64,000 nt of DNA from CADCVT01 sp036389155 (GTDB lineage: Bacteria; Actinomycetota; Thermoleophilia; Solirubrobacterales; Solirubrobacteraceae): positions 81,888 to 145,887 of the forward strand of contig DASVQN010000020.1 of assembly GCA_036389155.1 (NCBI GenBank), written 5' to 3'. Each line of letters starts with the position of its first letter. Within the stretch, counting starts at the first letter, position 1. The notes beneath the pieces are model-generated. The model saw nothing but the letters and a program-made list of their open reading frames with translations. It was not told the DNA's origin and did no database searches. The position numbers were made by a program, and so were the translations under genes. This document shows, piece by piece, positions 49,272 through 57,000 of the stretch.

Positions 49272-49892
49272 ATGGATCTGCGCAGGCGCGACCTGCTCGT
49301 GCGAGCTGGGGGACTGTCGCTGGCGGGCGCGATCGCCGCCGCGCTGCCCGCTGCCCGGTCGCTGGGCCAGAACGGCGCCGGGTCGCCGGATCCCGACGGC
49401 GCGCTGCAGGCGTTCGCCGACACCATCCTGCCCGGAAGACACGTCGAGCGAACGGAAAGCGGTTCAGCGATCGTCCCGGGAGCGATCGCGGGCGCGCATC
49501 CGTCGCCGGGCGCGGTCGAGACCGACGCGCTCGCGCTCTATCACCACCCGAAGACCGGGTTCGACGCGCTGCAGGCGCCGTTCCTCGCCGACCTCGAGCG
49601 CCGCGCGGCCGCCCACGGCAACCACTTCCTCGCCCTCGGCTTCGACGAGCGGACGGCCGTCTGCCTCGAGGGGCTCGCGTTCGACAACCCGGCACGGCTG
49701 CTGTGGGAGGCCGCGGCGGCCGTCCCGTTCACCGCGTTCTGCGCCGCCGCGCTGAGCGAGGAGCAGACGGCCGACAAGGCCGCGGGGTACCGCGTCATGG
49801 GGCTCCCCGGCCGCAACCTCGAGGGCTACCGCGACTTCTCCTACGGCCGGCGCCTGAGCCGCGAGCGCACGCGCAACGGGAGCCTGGGCTAG
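49272..49892 (+). CDS. Tat-exported small subunit-like partner of a GMC oxidoreductase
   Basis: The 206-residue protein begins MDLRRRDLLVRAGGLSLAGAI, a Tat signal with the RRRDLL motif and a hydrophobic stretch ending in an Ala-x-Ala-like site. The mature part has QAFADTILPGRHVER, typical of the gluconate 2-dehydrogenase subunit 3-like family, and a conserved GYRVMGLPGRNLEGYRDFSYG end. The GMC oxidoreductase starts at the next base. In known two-part dehydrogenases such a subunit escorts the large one across the membrane; here the large subunit has no signal, which fits piggy-back export. Confidence 0.7.
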   Translation: MDLRRRDLLVRAGGLSLAGAIAAALPAARSLGQNGAGSPDPDGALQAFADTILPGRHVERTESGSAIVPGAIAGAHPSPGAVETDALALYHHPKTGFDALQAPFLADLERRAAAHGNHFLALGFDERTAVCLEGLAFDNPARLLWEAAAAVPFTAFCAAALSEEQTADKAAGYRVMGLPGRNLEGYRDFSYGRRLSRERTRNGSLG

Positions 49893-51560
49893 ATGGCCGA
49901 GCGCGTCGACGTCCTGATCGCGGGCAGCGGCTTCGGCGGCTCGATCACCGCGTGGCGGCTCGCCGAGCTCTACCGCTCGGCAGGCGCGGACCCCAAGAGC
50001 GTGGTCGTCCTCGAGCGCGGCCGGCGCTTCGCCAGGCACACCGACTTCAAGCAGTCGATGCACATCGACCACCTCTCCGACGTCTACATGCTCATCCAGG
50101 GCGACGGCGCGCAGATCGTCGTCGGCAACGCCGTCGGCGGCGGGTCGAACCTGTACCTCGCCGCGTCGCTGCGCAGCCCGCGCGAGACGTTCGAGCGCCG
50201 CGACCACCGCTCGGGCGACGGGCCCGACCGCCGCATGTGGCCCGAGCCGATCTCGCGCCAGAGCCTCGACCCGTACTACGCGCGGGCCGAGCAGGCGCTG
50301 CGCGTCCAGCGGCCGACGTGGGCGCAGGTCAGCAAGTCCGGCGGGCTGTGGGCGAAGACGCTGGCGGCGGCGGGCTACACGTGCGACCGCGTGCCGCTGG
50401 CGATCACCGAGAGTCGCTGCGCGAACGTCAAGTGGTGCCACACCGGGTGCGTCTTCGGGGCGAAGAACACGGTCAACACGAACTACCTGGCCAGCGCGGA
50501 GGCGGCGGGCGTCCAGGTGCGGCCGAACCTCGAGGTCCAGTCCATCCGCCAGTCCAGCGCGCGCCCGTACCGCTACGTCGTGACCGCGACGCCGCTCGGC
50601 GCGTCGACCAAGCAGCCGGAGGGCGAGAGCGTCGAGATCGAGGCGAAGGTCGTCGTGCTCAGCATGGGCGCCATGGGGAACGCGCCGATCCTCCTGCGCT
50701 CACGGCCGCAGCTTCCGTCGCTGAGCGACCAGGTCGGGCGCCACCTCGGCGTCAACGGCGACCACATCGCCGCGCTGGAGTACGACCCGAAGCGGGTCAG
50801 GCAGGTGCTGGGCCTGCCGCCGTTCGACGAGTTCTACAAGGGCAAGCCGATCACGACGATGTCGTACGACTTCTGGGTCGGCAGGCGCTCCAACCGCTTC
50901 GACGGGACGCGCTTCACGCTGCAGGAGATCTTCCTCAGCTCGCTGACGAACTTCCTCTACGACGACGGCCGCTCGCCGGCGGAGCCCAGCTGGTGGGGCC
51001 TGCAGAAGAAGGAGGCGGTGAGCCGCTGGGCGAACCGGATCGAGCTGCTGGCGATGGTCGAGGACACCAACGACGGGACGTTCTACGCGGCGCCCCATGC
51101 GGGCTCGGCGGAGCGGCCCAACGCCGGCCCGGTCGCGGTCGGCACGTTCACCTACAAGTTCGGCGAGCAGTCGATGCGCGTGCGCGAGGCGGCGAATCGC
51201 GCGATGCAGCGCATCGGTGAGCGGCGCGGTCTCGCGAGGTTCATGAAGCTGACGGAGACGCAGGGCTCGTACGCGTCGCATCCACTCGGCGGCTGCCGGA
51301 TGGCCACCGACGCCGGGCTCGGCGTGACCGACCACCGCGGGGCGGTGTTCGGCTACGAGGGCCTGTACTGCATCGACAGCTCGATCGTGCCGACGTCGCT
51401 CGGCGTCAACCCGTCGCTGACGATTGCGGCGGTGAGCGAGCGGTGCGCCGAGCAGCTCGTCGCGAGCGCCGGGGATCTCGGCCTGCCCGCTCGGCCGGAG
51501 GGCTTCGTGCCGCGCACGCCGGACGAGATTCTCACCGAGCACGTCAGGAAGGCGGCGTGA
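49893..51560 (+). CDS. GMC-family FAD oxidoreductase (cholesterol-oxidase-like)
   Basis: The 555-residue flavoprotein starts VDVLIAGSGFGGSITAWRLAE (FAD-binding turn). GNAVGGGSNLYLAASLRSP follows, then CANVKWCHTGCVFGAKNTVNTNYL with a Cys cluster, VVLSMGAMGNAPILL, and SHPLGGCRMATD with YCIDSSIVPTSLGVNPSLTIAA at the C-terminal active site. It oxidises an alcohol; the overall pattern is nearest to the cholesterol-oxidase/GMC branch. No signal peptide is present, and it directly follows the Tat-exported partner. The substrate is unknown. Confidence 0.85.
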   Translation: MAERVDVLIAGSGFGGSITAWRLAELYRSAGADPKSVVVLERGRRFARHTDFKQSMHIDHLSDVYMLIQGDGAQIVVGNAVGGGSNLYLAASLRSPRETFERRDHRSGDGPDRRMWPEPISRQSLDPYYARAEQALRVQRPTWAQVSKSGGLWAKTLAAAGYTCDRVPLAITESRCANVKWCHTGCVFGAKNTVNTNYLASAEAAGVQVRPNLEVQSIRQSSARPYRYVVTATPLGASTKQPEGESVEIEAKVVVLSMGAMGNAPILLRSRPQLPSLSDQVGRHLGVNGDHIAALEYDPKRVRQVLGLPPFDEFYKGKPITTMSYDFWVGRRSNRFDGTRFTLQEIFLSSLTNFLYDDGRSPAEPSWWGLQKKEAVSRWANRIELLAMVEDTNDGTFYAAPHAGSAERPNAGPVAVGTFTYKFGEQSMRVREAANRAMQRIGERRGLARFMKLTETQGSYASHPLGGCRMATDAGLGVTDHRGAVFGYEGLYCIDSSIVPTSLGVNPSLTIAAVSERCAEQLVASAGDLGLPARPEGFVPRTPDEILTEHVRKAA

Positions 51561-52609
51561 GCCGCGCGCTGATCCTCGCGGCCGCGCTCGCGCTCGTCGT
51601 CGCGGCCGTGGTCTCCGCCGCGGGCCCGCGCCCGTGGGACGGGACGAACCCGTTCAACTGCGAGCTCCAGCAGGCAGGGTTCGAGCCGACCGGCCCCCAT
51701 CCCGAGGCCGACCCGTACTGCGTCGAGTTCGACAAGCGCCACCAGAACGTCTCGCAGCTCGGCATCGTCGAGTTCTTCTCCAAGGAGCCCGCGCGGGTCG
51801 GCGCGGCCGGCGACAAGTGCTTCTACTTCCAGGCCGACCACTGGCGCAGCGCGGTCGTGCAGGACGACGCGACCACCACGACCTACGAGTGGGACGGGCG
51901 GTACTTCTTCGACAAGGCGAAGGGCGAGGGCGGCGCGTTCGTCACGAACTTCAAGGTCAACGGCCGGACGGAGGACCCGAGCAGGGTGCCGGGGATGCCG
52001 CCGGAGTACGCGCAGTCGATGGGGCCGGGCACCGGCGGGACGTACTTCCAGGACGACGGCGAGGCCGACGCGAGCTGCGTCGCGAAGGCGAAGACGGAGC
52101 CCGTCTACGCGACCTCGAGCGGCGGAGGCGGAGGCGGCGGGGCGGGCGGCGGCCTCGCCACGAGCGACCGCTGCAGCCCGCCGGCGGTCACCTCCCGGGC
52201 GCTCGGCCCGGTGAGGCTCGGCGATCCGGAGGGGACGGTGCGCGCGAAGCTCGGCCCGCCGGCCGAGATCCGCCGCGGCTTCCTGCGCTACTGCGACGAC
52301 GGCGCCTACCTCGTCGGCCAGCGGTCGGACCGCAGCGGCGACCTCGGCGGCGACGAGGCGGAGCCGGCGGTGATGATCGTCGCGCGGCGCGGGACGTTCC
52401 GCTTCGGCCCGGGCACCCGCGCGAAGCCGATCCGGCGGCTGAGGAAGGCGGGCAGCGTCGCGGGCACGCGCGTCTGGACCGCGAAGCGCCGCCCGCTCCT
52501 CTTCGGGACGCGCGCGGGCAAGGTCCGGTGGGTCGCGGTGTACGACCGGCGCGCGCTGCGCTCCCGCCGCACCGTCCGCGAGCTGCTGCGGCGCGCGCTC
52601 GTCGGCTAG
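51557..52609 (+). CDS. Secreted hypothetical protein
   Basis: The 350-residue protein starts with a signal peptide (ALILAAALALVVAAVVSAAG). A first domain of about 150 residues contains paired Cys (FNCELQQAG with YCVEFDKRH and DKCFYF) and aromatic-rich strands. A Ser/Gly linker (SSGGGGGGGAGGG) near residue 190 separates it from a C-terminal domain with GPVRLGDPEGTVRAKLGPP. It overlaps the GMC gene stop by four bases, so it probably belongs to the same operon. I recognise no family and propose no function. Confidence 0.65.
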   Translation: MSRALILAAALALVVAAVVSAAGPRPWDGTNPFNCELQQAGFEPTGPHPEADPYCVEFDKRHQNVSQLGIVEFFSKEPARVGAAGDKCFYFQADHWRSAVVQDDATTTTYEWDGRYFFDKAKGEGGAFVTNFKVNGRTEDPSRVPGMPPEYAQSMGPGTGGTYFQDDGEADASCVAKAKTEPVYATSSGGGGGGGAGGGLATSDRCSPPAVTSRALGPVRLGDPEGTVRAKLGPPAEIRRGFLRYCDDGAYLVGQRSDRSGDLGGDEAEPAVMIVARRGTFRFGPGTRAKPIRRLRKAGSVAGTRVWTAKRRPLLFGTRAGKVRWVAVYDRRALRSRRTVRELLRRALVG

Positions 52610-53667
52610 AGGACCGTCAGCGTCCGCACCAGGGTCTCCTCCAACCCGTCCCGCTTCACCGCGGCGACGACGCGGACCGGCGCGCGCAATCGCGCGCCGC
52701 GCCGAACGCGGAGGCGGACCCGCACGACGGCGCCCGGCCGCACGCGCACCGTCCTCAGCCGCGAGACGCGGCGGCCGTCGGTCGGCCCGCGGCCACCGGC
52801 CGCGAGCTTCAGCCGCGCGGTGCACCCGCGCGGGCAGCGCAGGGCCACCGGCACCCCGCGGTGGCGCAGCGCGGCGAGGCGGATCTCCGCCGGAACGTCG
52901 AGCTCCGGCGCGTCGCGCGGTCGCGGCGTGCAGTCCGCCGGCACCTGCCCGGAGGCGGTGAGGATCCCGCCGAGCAACAGGCGGCGGAACTCGGGCTCGG
53001 CGTAGGACTCCGGCGTGTGGCCCATCGCCGTGAACCACGACCGCCCGAGCCCGATGTCGTGGCACCACGCGATCGGGTGGTCGAAGCCCATCGCCGTGTC
53101 GCCCGGCTGGTAGGAGGACTCCTCGACGCGCAGCAGCACCCGCGCTCGTCCGCGCGGGCTCGCGTGGAACGCGTACCACTCGTCGCTGCGCCGCCAGCCG
53201 GCCGGGATGTCCCGCGTCGAGGGATGGGAGTGGTCCTCGACGACCACCGTCGCGGGCTGGATCGGCGGGTGCGCCTTGAACCAGCCGCCGGCGAGCAGCT
53301 CGCCGTAGAAGGGCCAGGCGTACTCGGTGTCTGCCGCGCCGTGCACGCCCATCCACCCGCCGCCGCCGCGCACGTAGCGCTCGAGCGCGGCCTGCTGCGC
53401 GTCGTCGAGGATCTCGCGGTTCGTGCTGAGGAACAGCACCAGCTCGTACGGCGCGAGGCCCTCGTCGCTCATCACCCCGCCGTCGACGCTCTCGACGACG
53501 GTGAAGCCGTTCGCGGCGCCGAGCTCGCGGATGGCCGCGACGCCGTCGGGGATCGACTCGTGCCGGTAGCTCTCGGTCTTCGTGAAGACGAGGACGTCGA
53601 AGGCCTCGGCGGGGGCGGCGATCAGCGCCGCCGCGACGACGCTAGCCGCGCAGCACCGTCTCCACAC
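52606..53667 (-). CDS. Secreted ThuA-like domain protein
   Basis: The 353-residue protein has a signal peptide (CCAASVVAAALIAAPAEA), then a ThuA-like class I amidotransferase-fold domain. VLVFTKTESYRHESIPDGV opens the fold, LVLFLSTNREIL follows, and GGGGWMGVHGAADTEYAWPFYGELL is the ThuA signature. HPIAWCHDIGLGRSWFTAMGHTPESY is the second conserved block. Residues 265-353 form an extra Arg-rich beta domain. ThuA-like domains are linked to sugar metabolism, but most secreted ones are uncharacterised. It begins inside the 3' end of the aminotransferase gene (26-base overlap). Confidence 0.8.
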   Translation of the reverse strand: MWRRCCAASVVAAALIAAPAEAFDVLVFTKTESYRHESIPDGVAAIRELGAANGFTVVESVDGGVMSDEGLAPYELVLFLSTNREILDDAQQAALERYVRGGGGWMGVHGAADTEYAWPFYGELLAGGWFKAHPPIQPATVVVEDHSHPSTRDIPAGWRRSDEWYAFHASPRGRARVLLRVEESSYQPGDTAMGFDHPIAWCHDIGLGRSWFTAMGHTPESYAEPEFRRLLLGGILTASGQVPADCTPRPRDAPELDVPAEIRLAALRHRGVPVALRCPRGCTARLKLAAGGRGPTDGRRVSRLRTVRVRPGAVVRVRLRVRRGARLRAPVRVVAAVKRDGLEETLVRTLTVL

Positions 53668-54826
53668 GGTCCAGCGCCCAGTCGAGGTCCTCACCGCTGA
53701 CGGTGAGCGGCGGGGCGATGCGCAGCGTCGTCTCGTGCGTGTCCTTGCACAGGACGCCCAGCGTCATCAGCTGCTCGCACGCGGCGCGCGCCGAGCCGTC
53801 GATGTCGATCCCCAGCCAGAGGCCGCGCTGCCGCACGATGCCGTAGGGTCGCAGGCGCTCGGCCGCGGCGGCGCCCAGGGCGGAGGAGTCGGCGATGAGC
53901 CGGTCGTCGAGCAGCCGCAGCACCTCGCGCCCGACCGCGCACGCGAGCGGGTTGCCGCCGAACGTCGAGCCGTGCTCGCCGGGCCGCAGCACGCCGAGCA
54001 CCTCGTCGTCGCCGACGACGGCGGACAGCGGCACGATCCCGCCCCCGAGCGCCTTGCCGAGGATGTACAGGTCGGGCTGGACGTCCTCGTGGTCGCAGGC
54101 GAAGCGCGCGCCGGCCCGTCCCAGGCCGGACTGGATCTCGTCGGCGATCATCAGCACGCCCGCGGCCGTGCACGCCTCGCGCACCGCGCGCAGGTAGCCG
54201 TCGGGCGGCACCACCACGCCCGCCTCGCCCTGGACCGGCTCGACCAGGAAGGCGAGGACCGACTCGTCGCGCAGCGCCTCGCGCAGCGCCCCGGCGTCGC
54301 CGTACGGCACGCTCACGAAGCCCGGCGTGTACGGCCCGAACCCGTCGCGCGCGAGCGGGTCGTCGGAGAAGGAGATGATCGTCGTCGTCCGGCCGTGGAA
54401 GTTGTCCTCGCAGACGACGATCTTCGGCTCGGCGATCCCGCGGACGGTGTGGCCCCACTTGCGCGCGAGCTTGATCGCGGTCTCGACGCCCTCGGCGCCG
54501 GTGTTCATGGGCAGGACGCGCGACTTGCCGCAGAACGCCGCCAGCTCCGCGCAGAACGGCCCGAGCTGGTCGGAGTGGAACGCGCGGCTCGTGAGCGTCA
54601 GCCGGCCGAGCTGGACCTCGGCCGCGGCGACGAGCCCGGGGTGGCGGTGCCCGAAGTTCAGCGCCGAGTACGCGGCCAGCGCGTCGAAGTAGCGCTTGCC
54701 CTCGACGTCCCACACCCACGGTCCCTCCCCGCGCTCGATGACCACGCCGAGCGGGTGGTAGTTGTGCGCGCCGTGCCCGAGCTCGAGGGCGATCAGCTCG
54801 TCGGCGCGTGATCCCGTGGCGGCCAT
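53642..54826 (-). CDS. rocD: Ornithine-oxoacid aminotransferase
   Basis: The 394-residue class III aminotransferase transfers the delta-amino group of ornithine to 2-oxoglutarate. HNYHPLGVVIERGEGPWVWDVEGKRYFDALAAYSALNFGHRHP is summarised by NYHPLGVVI and YSALNFGHRHP, both diagnostic of RocD. PMNTGAEGVETAIKLARKWG, LIADEIQSGLGRAG and YILGKALGGGIVPLSAVV (Schiff-base Lys) follow, with EHGSTFGGNPLACAVG and ETTLRIAPPLT at the end. It starts 11 bases after the membrane gene, so it may be read from the same promoter as the small lipoprotein operon. Confidence 0.9.
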   Translation of the reverse strand: MAATGSRADELIALELGHGAHNYHPLGVVIERGEGPWVWDVEGKRYFDALAAYSALNFGHRHPGLVAAAEVQLGRLTLTSRAFHSDQLGPFCAELAAFCGKSRVLPMNTGAEGVETAIKLARKWGHTVRGIAEPKIVVCEDNFHGRTTTIISFSDDPLARDGFGPYTPGFVSVPYGDAGALREALRDESVLAFLVEPVQGEAGVVVPPDGYLRAVREACTAAGVLMIADEIQSGLGRAGARFACDHEDVQPDLYILGKALGGGIVPLSAVVGDDEVLGVLRPGEHGSTFGGNPLACAVGREVLRLLDDRLIADSSALGAAAAERLRPYGIVRQRGLWLGIDIDGSARAACEQLMTLGVLCKDTHETTLRIAPPLTVSGEDLDWALDRVETVLRG

Positions 54827-54837
54827 CGGATCGCAGC

Positions 54838-55512
54838 CTAGCCCTCCACCCCCGTGGCGTCGTGGGGCGCGCCCACCGGCTTGGACTCAGGCGACCCGCG
54901 CTGGCGCAGCCAGATCGCGAACAGCCCCATCGACACGATCGCCAGGAACTCCGACTGCCAGTTCTGCAGCGTGCGGCTCCAGAAGTCCGACGAGCCGGCG
55001 TACTGCCACAGCGAGAGCGCCGCCTCCTGATGGTCGAGCTGGCCGGCGTTGTACTCGACGCGGCCGGTGAAGAGCTGCGCCGCCCACGTCCCGAGCCAGA
55101 TCGACCCCATCAGCAGCCCGAGCGAGTTCGAGTACAGCGTCGTGCGCCAGCCGCCCGCCTTCGCCCACTTCGGCGAGCCGGCCTTCGCGTGCTCTCCCAC
55201 CAGCTGGTCCTCGTCGGACTCGATGCCCGCCTTGTCGAGCTCCTTCGACTCGGGCGAGCCGCGCTGCAGCAGCCACACCGTCCCGAGGATGAACAGCGTG
55301 AACTGCAGGTACTCCGACTGCCAGTTCTCCATCACGTCGACCCAGTACGCGGCGGAGAGGAGGTAGCGGCCGAGCGACATCGTCTCGCCCTGGTGCGCGA
55401 CCTGGTCGTGGTTGAAGTCCGAGTGCCCGACGAACAGCTGGCCGACCAGCGCCGCGAGGAAGATCGTCAGGAACGCGAGGCTCAGCGAGTTCTCGCGGAC
55501 GAAGCGCCTCAC
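54838..55512 (-). CDS. DUF6766-type membrane protein with internal duplication
   Basis: The 224-residue protein contains two homologous halves. Each starts with a hydrophobic helix after ENSLSL or SNSLGL and ends with NWQSEYLQF or NWQSEFLAI, a second helix, and LRQRGSPESK. Four transmembrane helices result. The linker between the halves is acidic (ESDEDQLVGEH). The pattern is that of the DUF6766 family, whose function is unknown. Its GTG at 55512 overlaps the stop of a 27-codon gene by four bases. Confidence 0.75.
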   Translation of the reverse strand: MRRFVRENSLSLAFLTIFLAALVGQLFVGHSDFNHDQVAHQGETMSLGRYLLSAAYWVDVMENWQSEYLQFTLFILGTVWLLQRGSPESKELDKAGIESDEDQLVGEHAKAGSPKWAKAGGWRTTLYSNSLGLLMGSIWLGTWAAQLFTGRVEYNAGQLDHQEAALSLWQYAGSSDFWSRTLQNWQSEFLAIVSMGLFAIWLRQRGSPESKPVGAPHDATGVEG

Positions 55513-55592
55513 TGGCCCAGCGCCCCGATGACGATCGCGAAGAGGATCGCCGCCCAGACGAACGTCAGCGTGAAGACGTAGAGCACGCGCAT
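55509..55592 (-). CDS. 27-residue membrane peptide
   Basis: A 28-codon frame starts at ATG 55592, one base inside the lipoprotein stop, and ends in a four-base overlap with the next gene. It encodes VLYVFTLTFVWAAILFAIVIG, one full transmembrane helix, with a basic N-terminal Arg. Exact stop-start coupling on both sides argues that it is translated. It is a small membrane peptide of unknown role. Confidence 0.65.
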   Translation of the reverse strand: MRVLYVFTLTFVWAAILFAIVIGALGQ

Positions 55593-55996
55593 CAGGACGC
55601 CGCCTCGCACTCGAACGGCCGGTCGGCCGGCTTGCCCTCGAGCGCCTTGCAGGCGATGGCCGACAGCTTCCAGCCGTCGTCCTCCCGGCTCAGGAACGCG
55701 CTCTCGCCCGAGTCGAGGTCGACCTTCGCGTTGGTGATGAAGACCTGCGTGCGCTCGATCGACCCGCCCTCGTACTCGAAGCGGGTGATGACGCCGCGGC
55801 ACGACTGCTGCGTCTGCGACTCGACCTGCTCGAGCAGCGAGTCCCCGAGCTCCTCGCACGCCGCCTCCGCGTCGTCGTGGCGGACCGCGTCGTAGAAGCG
55901 CTCGACGGTCGCGCGCGCCTGGTCGCGGTCGTCGGAGGTGCCGCAGCCGCCCGCGAGGACGACGAGGAGGAGGAGCGGGACGGCGAGGCGGAACAT
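55592..55996 (-). CDS. Small lipoprotein
   Basis: The 134-residue protein has a lipoprotein signal (VPLLLLVVLAGGC, with Cys18 as the lipid site). The mature domain has ARATVERFYDAVRHDDAEAACEELGDSLLEQV, the pattern of SnoaL/NTF2-like lipoproteins, and three more Cys. It is the first gene of a four- or five-gene minus-strand run (peptide, DUF6766 protein, rocD, ThuA protein). Function is not evident from the sequence. Confidence 0.75.
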   Translation of the reverse strand: MFRLAVPLLLLVVLAGGCGTSDDRDQARATVERFYDAVRHDDAEAACEELGDSLLEQVESQTQQSCRGVITRFEYEGGSIERTQVFITNAKVDLDSGESAFLSREDDGWKLSAIACKALEGKPADRPFECEAAS

Positions 55997-56042
55997 GGCG
56001 CGTACAGACCAGCAGCCGGACCGGCGGAAGACGTCGTTTCGG

Positions 56043-56954
56043 TCAGCGAGCGAACGTGCGGCCCTGGCGGTAGCCGGCCGCGTGGACGCGCACCGCGGGG
56101 CCCGGGTCCATGAGGTTCGTCCCCATCAGGTCCGCCGCGTCGCGGTCCGGTCCGACGATCCGCGCGTGCGCGCCCTTCGCCCGCAGCGACAGCGCCTCCA
56201 GCTCGGCCGCGGCCGCCGCGGCCGCCCGCACGGCGCCCCACGGCGAGCTCACCGCGCCGCCGAGGCTGCCGGAGGGGTGCAGGCAGAGGATCTCCGATCC
56301 GCGGCCCGCCGGCGCGGCGTCGAGGTTCGTCAGCGACCACACGCCGCCGTCGACGTACGTCCGCGCGCCGATGCGCACCGGGCGGAACACGGCGGGGATC
56401 GAGCACGACGCGGCCACGGCGTCGGCCACCTCGGCGGCGGGCGCTCCGGGCGCCCCGAAGACCACGCGGCGCCCGTTGCCGCGGTCGACGGTGCAGACGC
56501 GCAGCCGCCCGTCGAACCGCGCGCCGCTGCGCGCGACCTCGCGGCGCAGATGGTCGAGGTTGCGCCTGCCGTCGGGGATCGCGGCGAGCGCGGCGCGGCG
56601 CGCGACCGCGCCGCCCAGGGCGCCGAGCGCGAGCGTCGGCGGGGCGAGGGGCGCCGCGATGAAGCGGGCGGCGGCGCGCGCGAGGTCGCCCGGCGCGGAG
56701 CTCGGCGGCGCGTCCTCGACGAAGCCGGGGTCGCCGCCGGCGTCGCTGCCGTGCGGGCGCCGCGGCCGCCGCCCGGCCGCCAGGTGCGCGGCGACGATCG
56801 AGCCCGCCGACGTGCCGACGAACGTCTCGACGTCCCGGAAGTCCACGCCCGACTCGTCCTCGATCCCCGCCAGCACGCCGCTGATCCACGCCTCGCCGAG
56901 CACGCCGCCGGCGGCGAGGACGAGGATGTCGGGGAGCGGGGCGCCGCGCGGCAT
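56043..56954 (-). CDS. Patatin-like phospholipase
   Basis: The 303-residue protein has the patatin fold: LVLAAGGVLGEAWISGVLAGIE with the oxyanion glycine-rich turn, FVGTSAGSIVAAHLAAG with the GxSxG Ser near residue 48, and YVDGGVWSLTNLDAAP with the DGG Asp that completes the Ser-Asp dyad. It likely hydrolyses lipid esters in the cytoplasm or at the membrane. ATG 56954 is the start. No partner gene in the surrounding 46-base gaps indicates a pathway. Confidence 0.87.
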   Translation of the reverse strand: MPRGAPLPDILVLAAGGVLGEAWISGVLAGIEDESGVDFRDVETFVGTSAGSIVAAHLAAGRRPRRPHGSDAGGDPGFVEDAPPSSAPGDLARAAARFIAAPLAPPTLALGALGGAVARRAALAAIPDGRRNLDHLRREVARSGARFDGRLRVCTVDRGNGRRVVFGAPGAPAAEVADAVAASCSIPAVFRPVRIGARTYVDGGVWSLTNLDAAPAGRGSEILCLHPSGSLGGAVSSPWGAVRAAAAAAAELEALSLRAKGAHARIVGPDRDAADLMGTNLMDPGPAVRVHAAGYRQGRTFAR

Positions 56955-57000
56955 GCGGCCGATGAGGGTACGAGCCGCCCCGCGGGCGGCTCCGCGCCGA

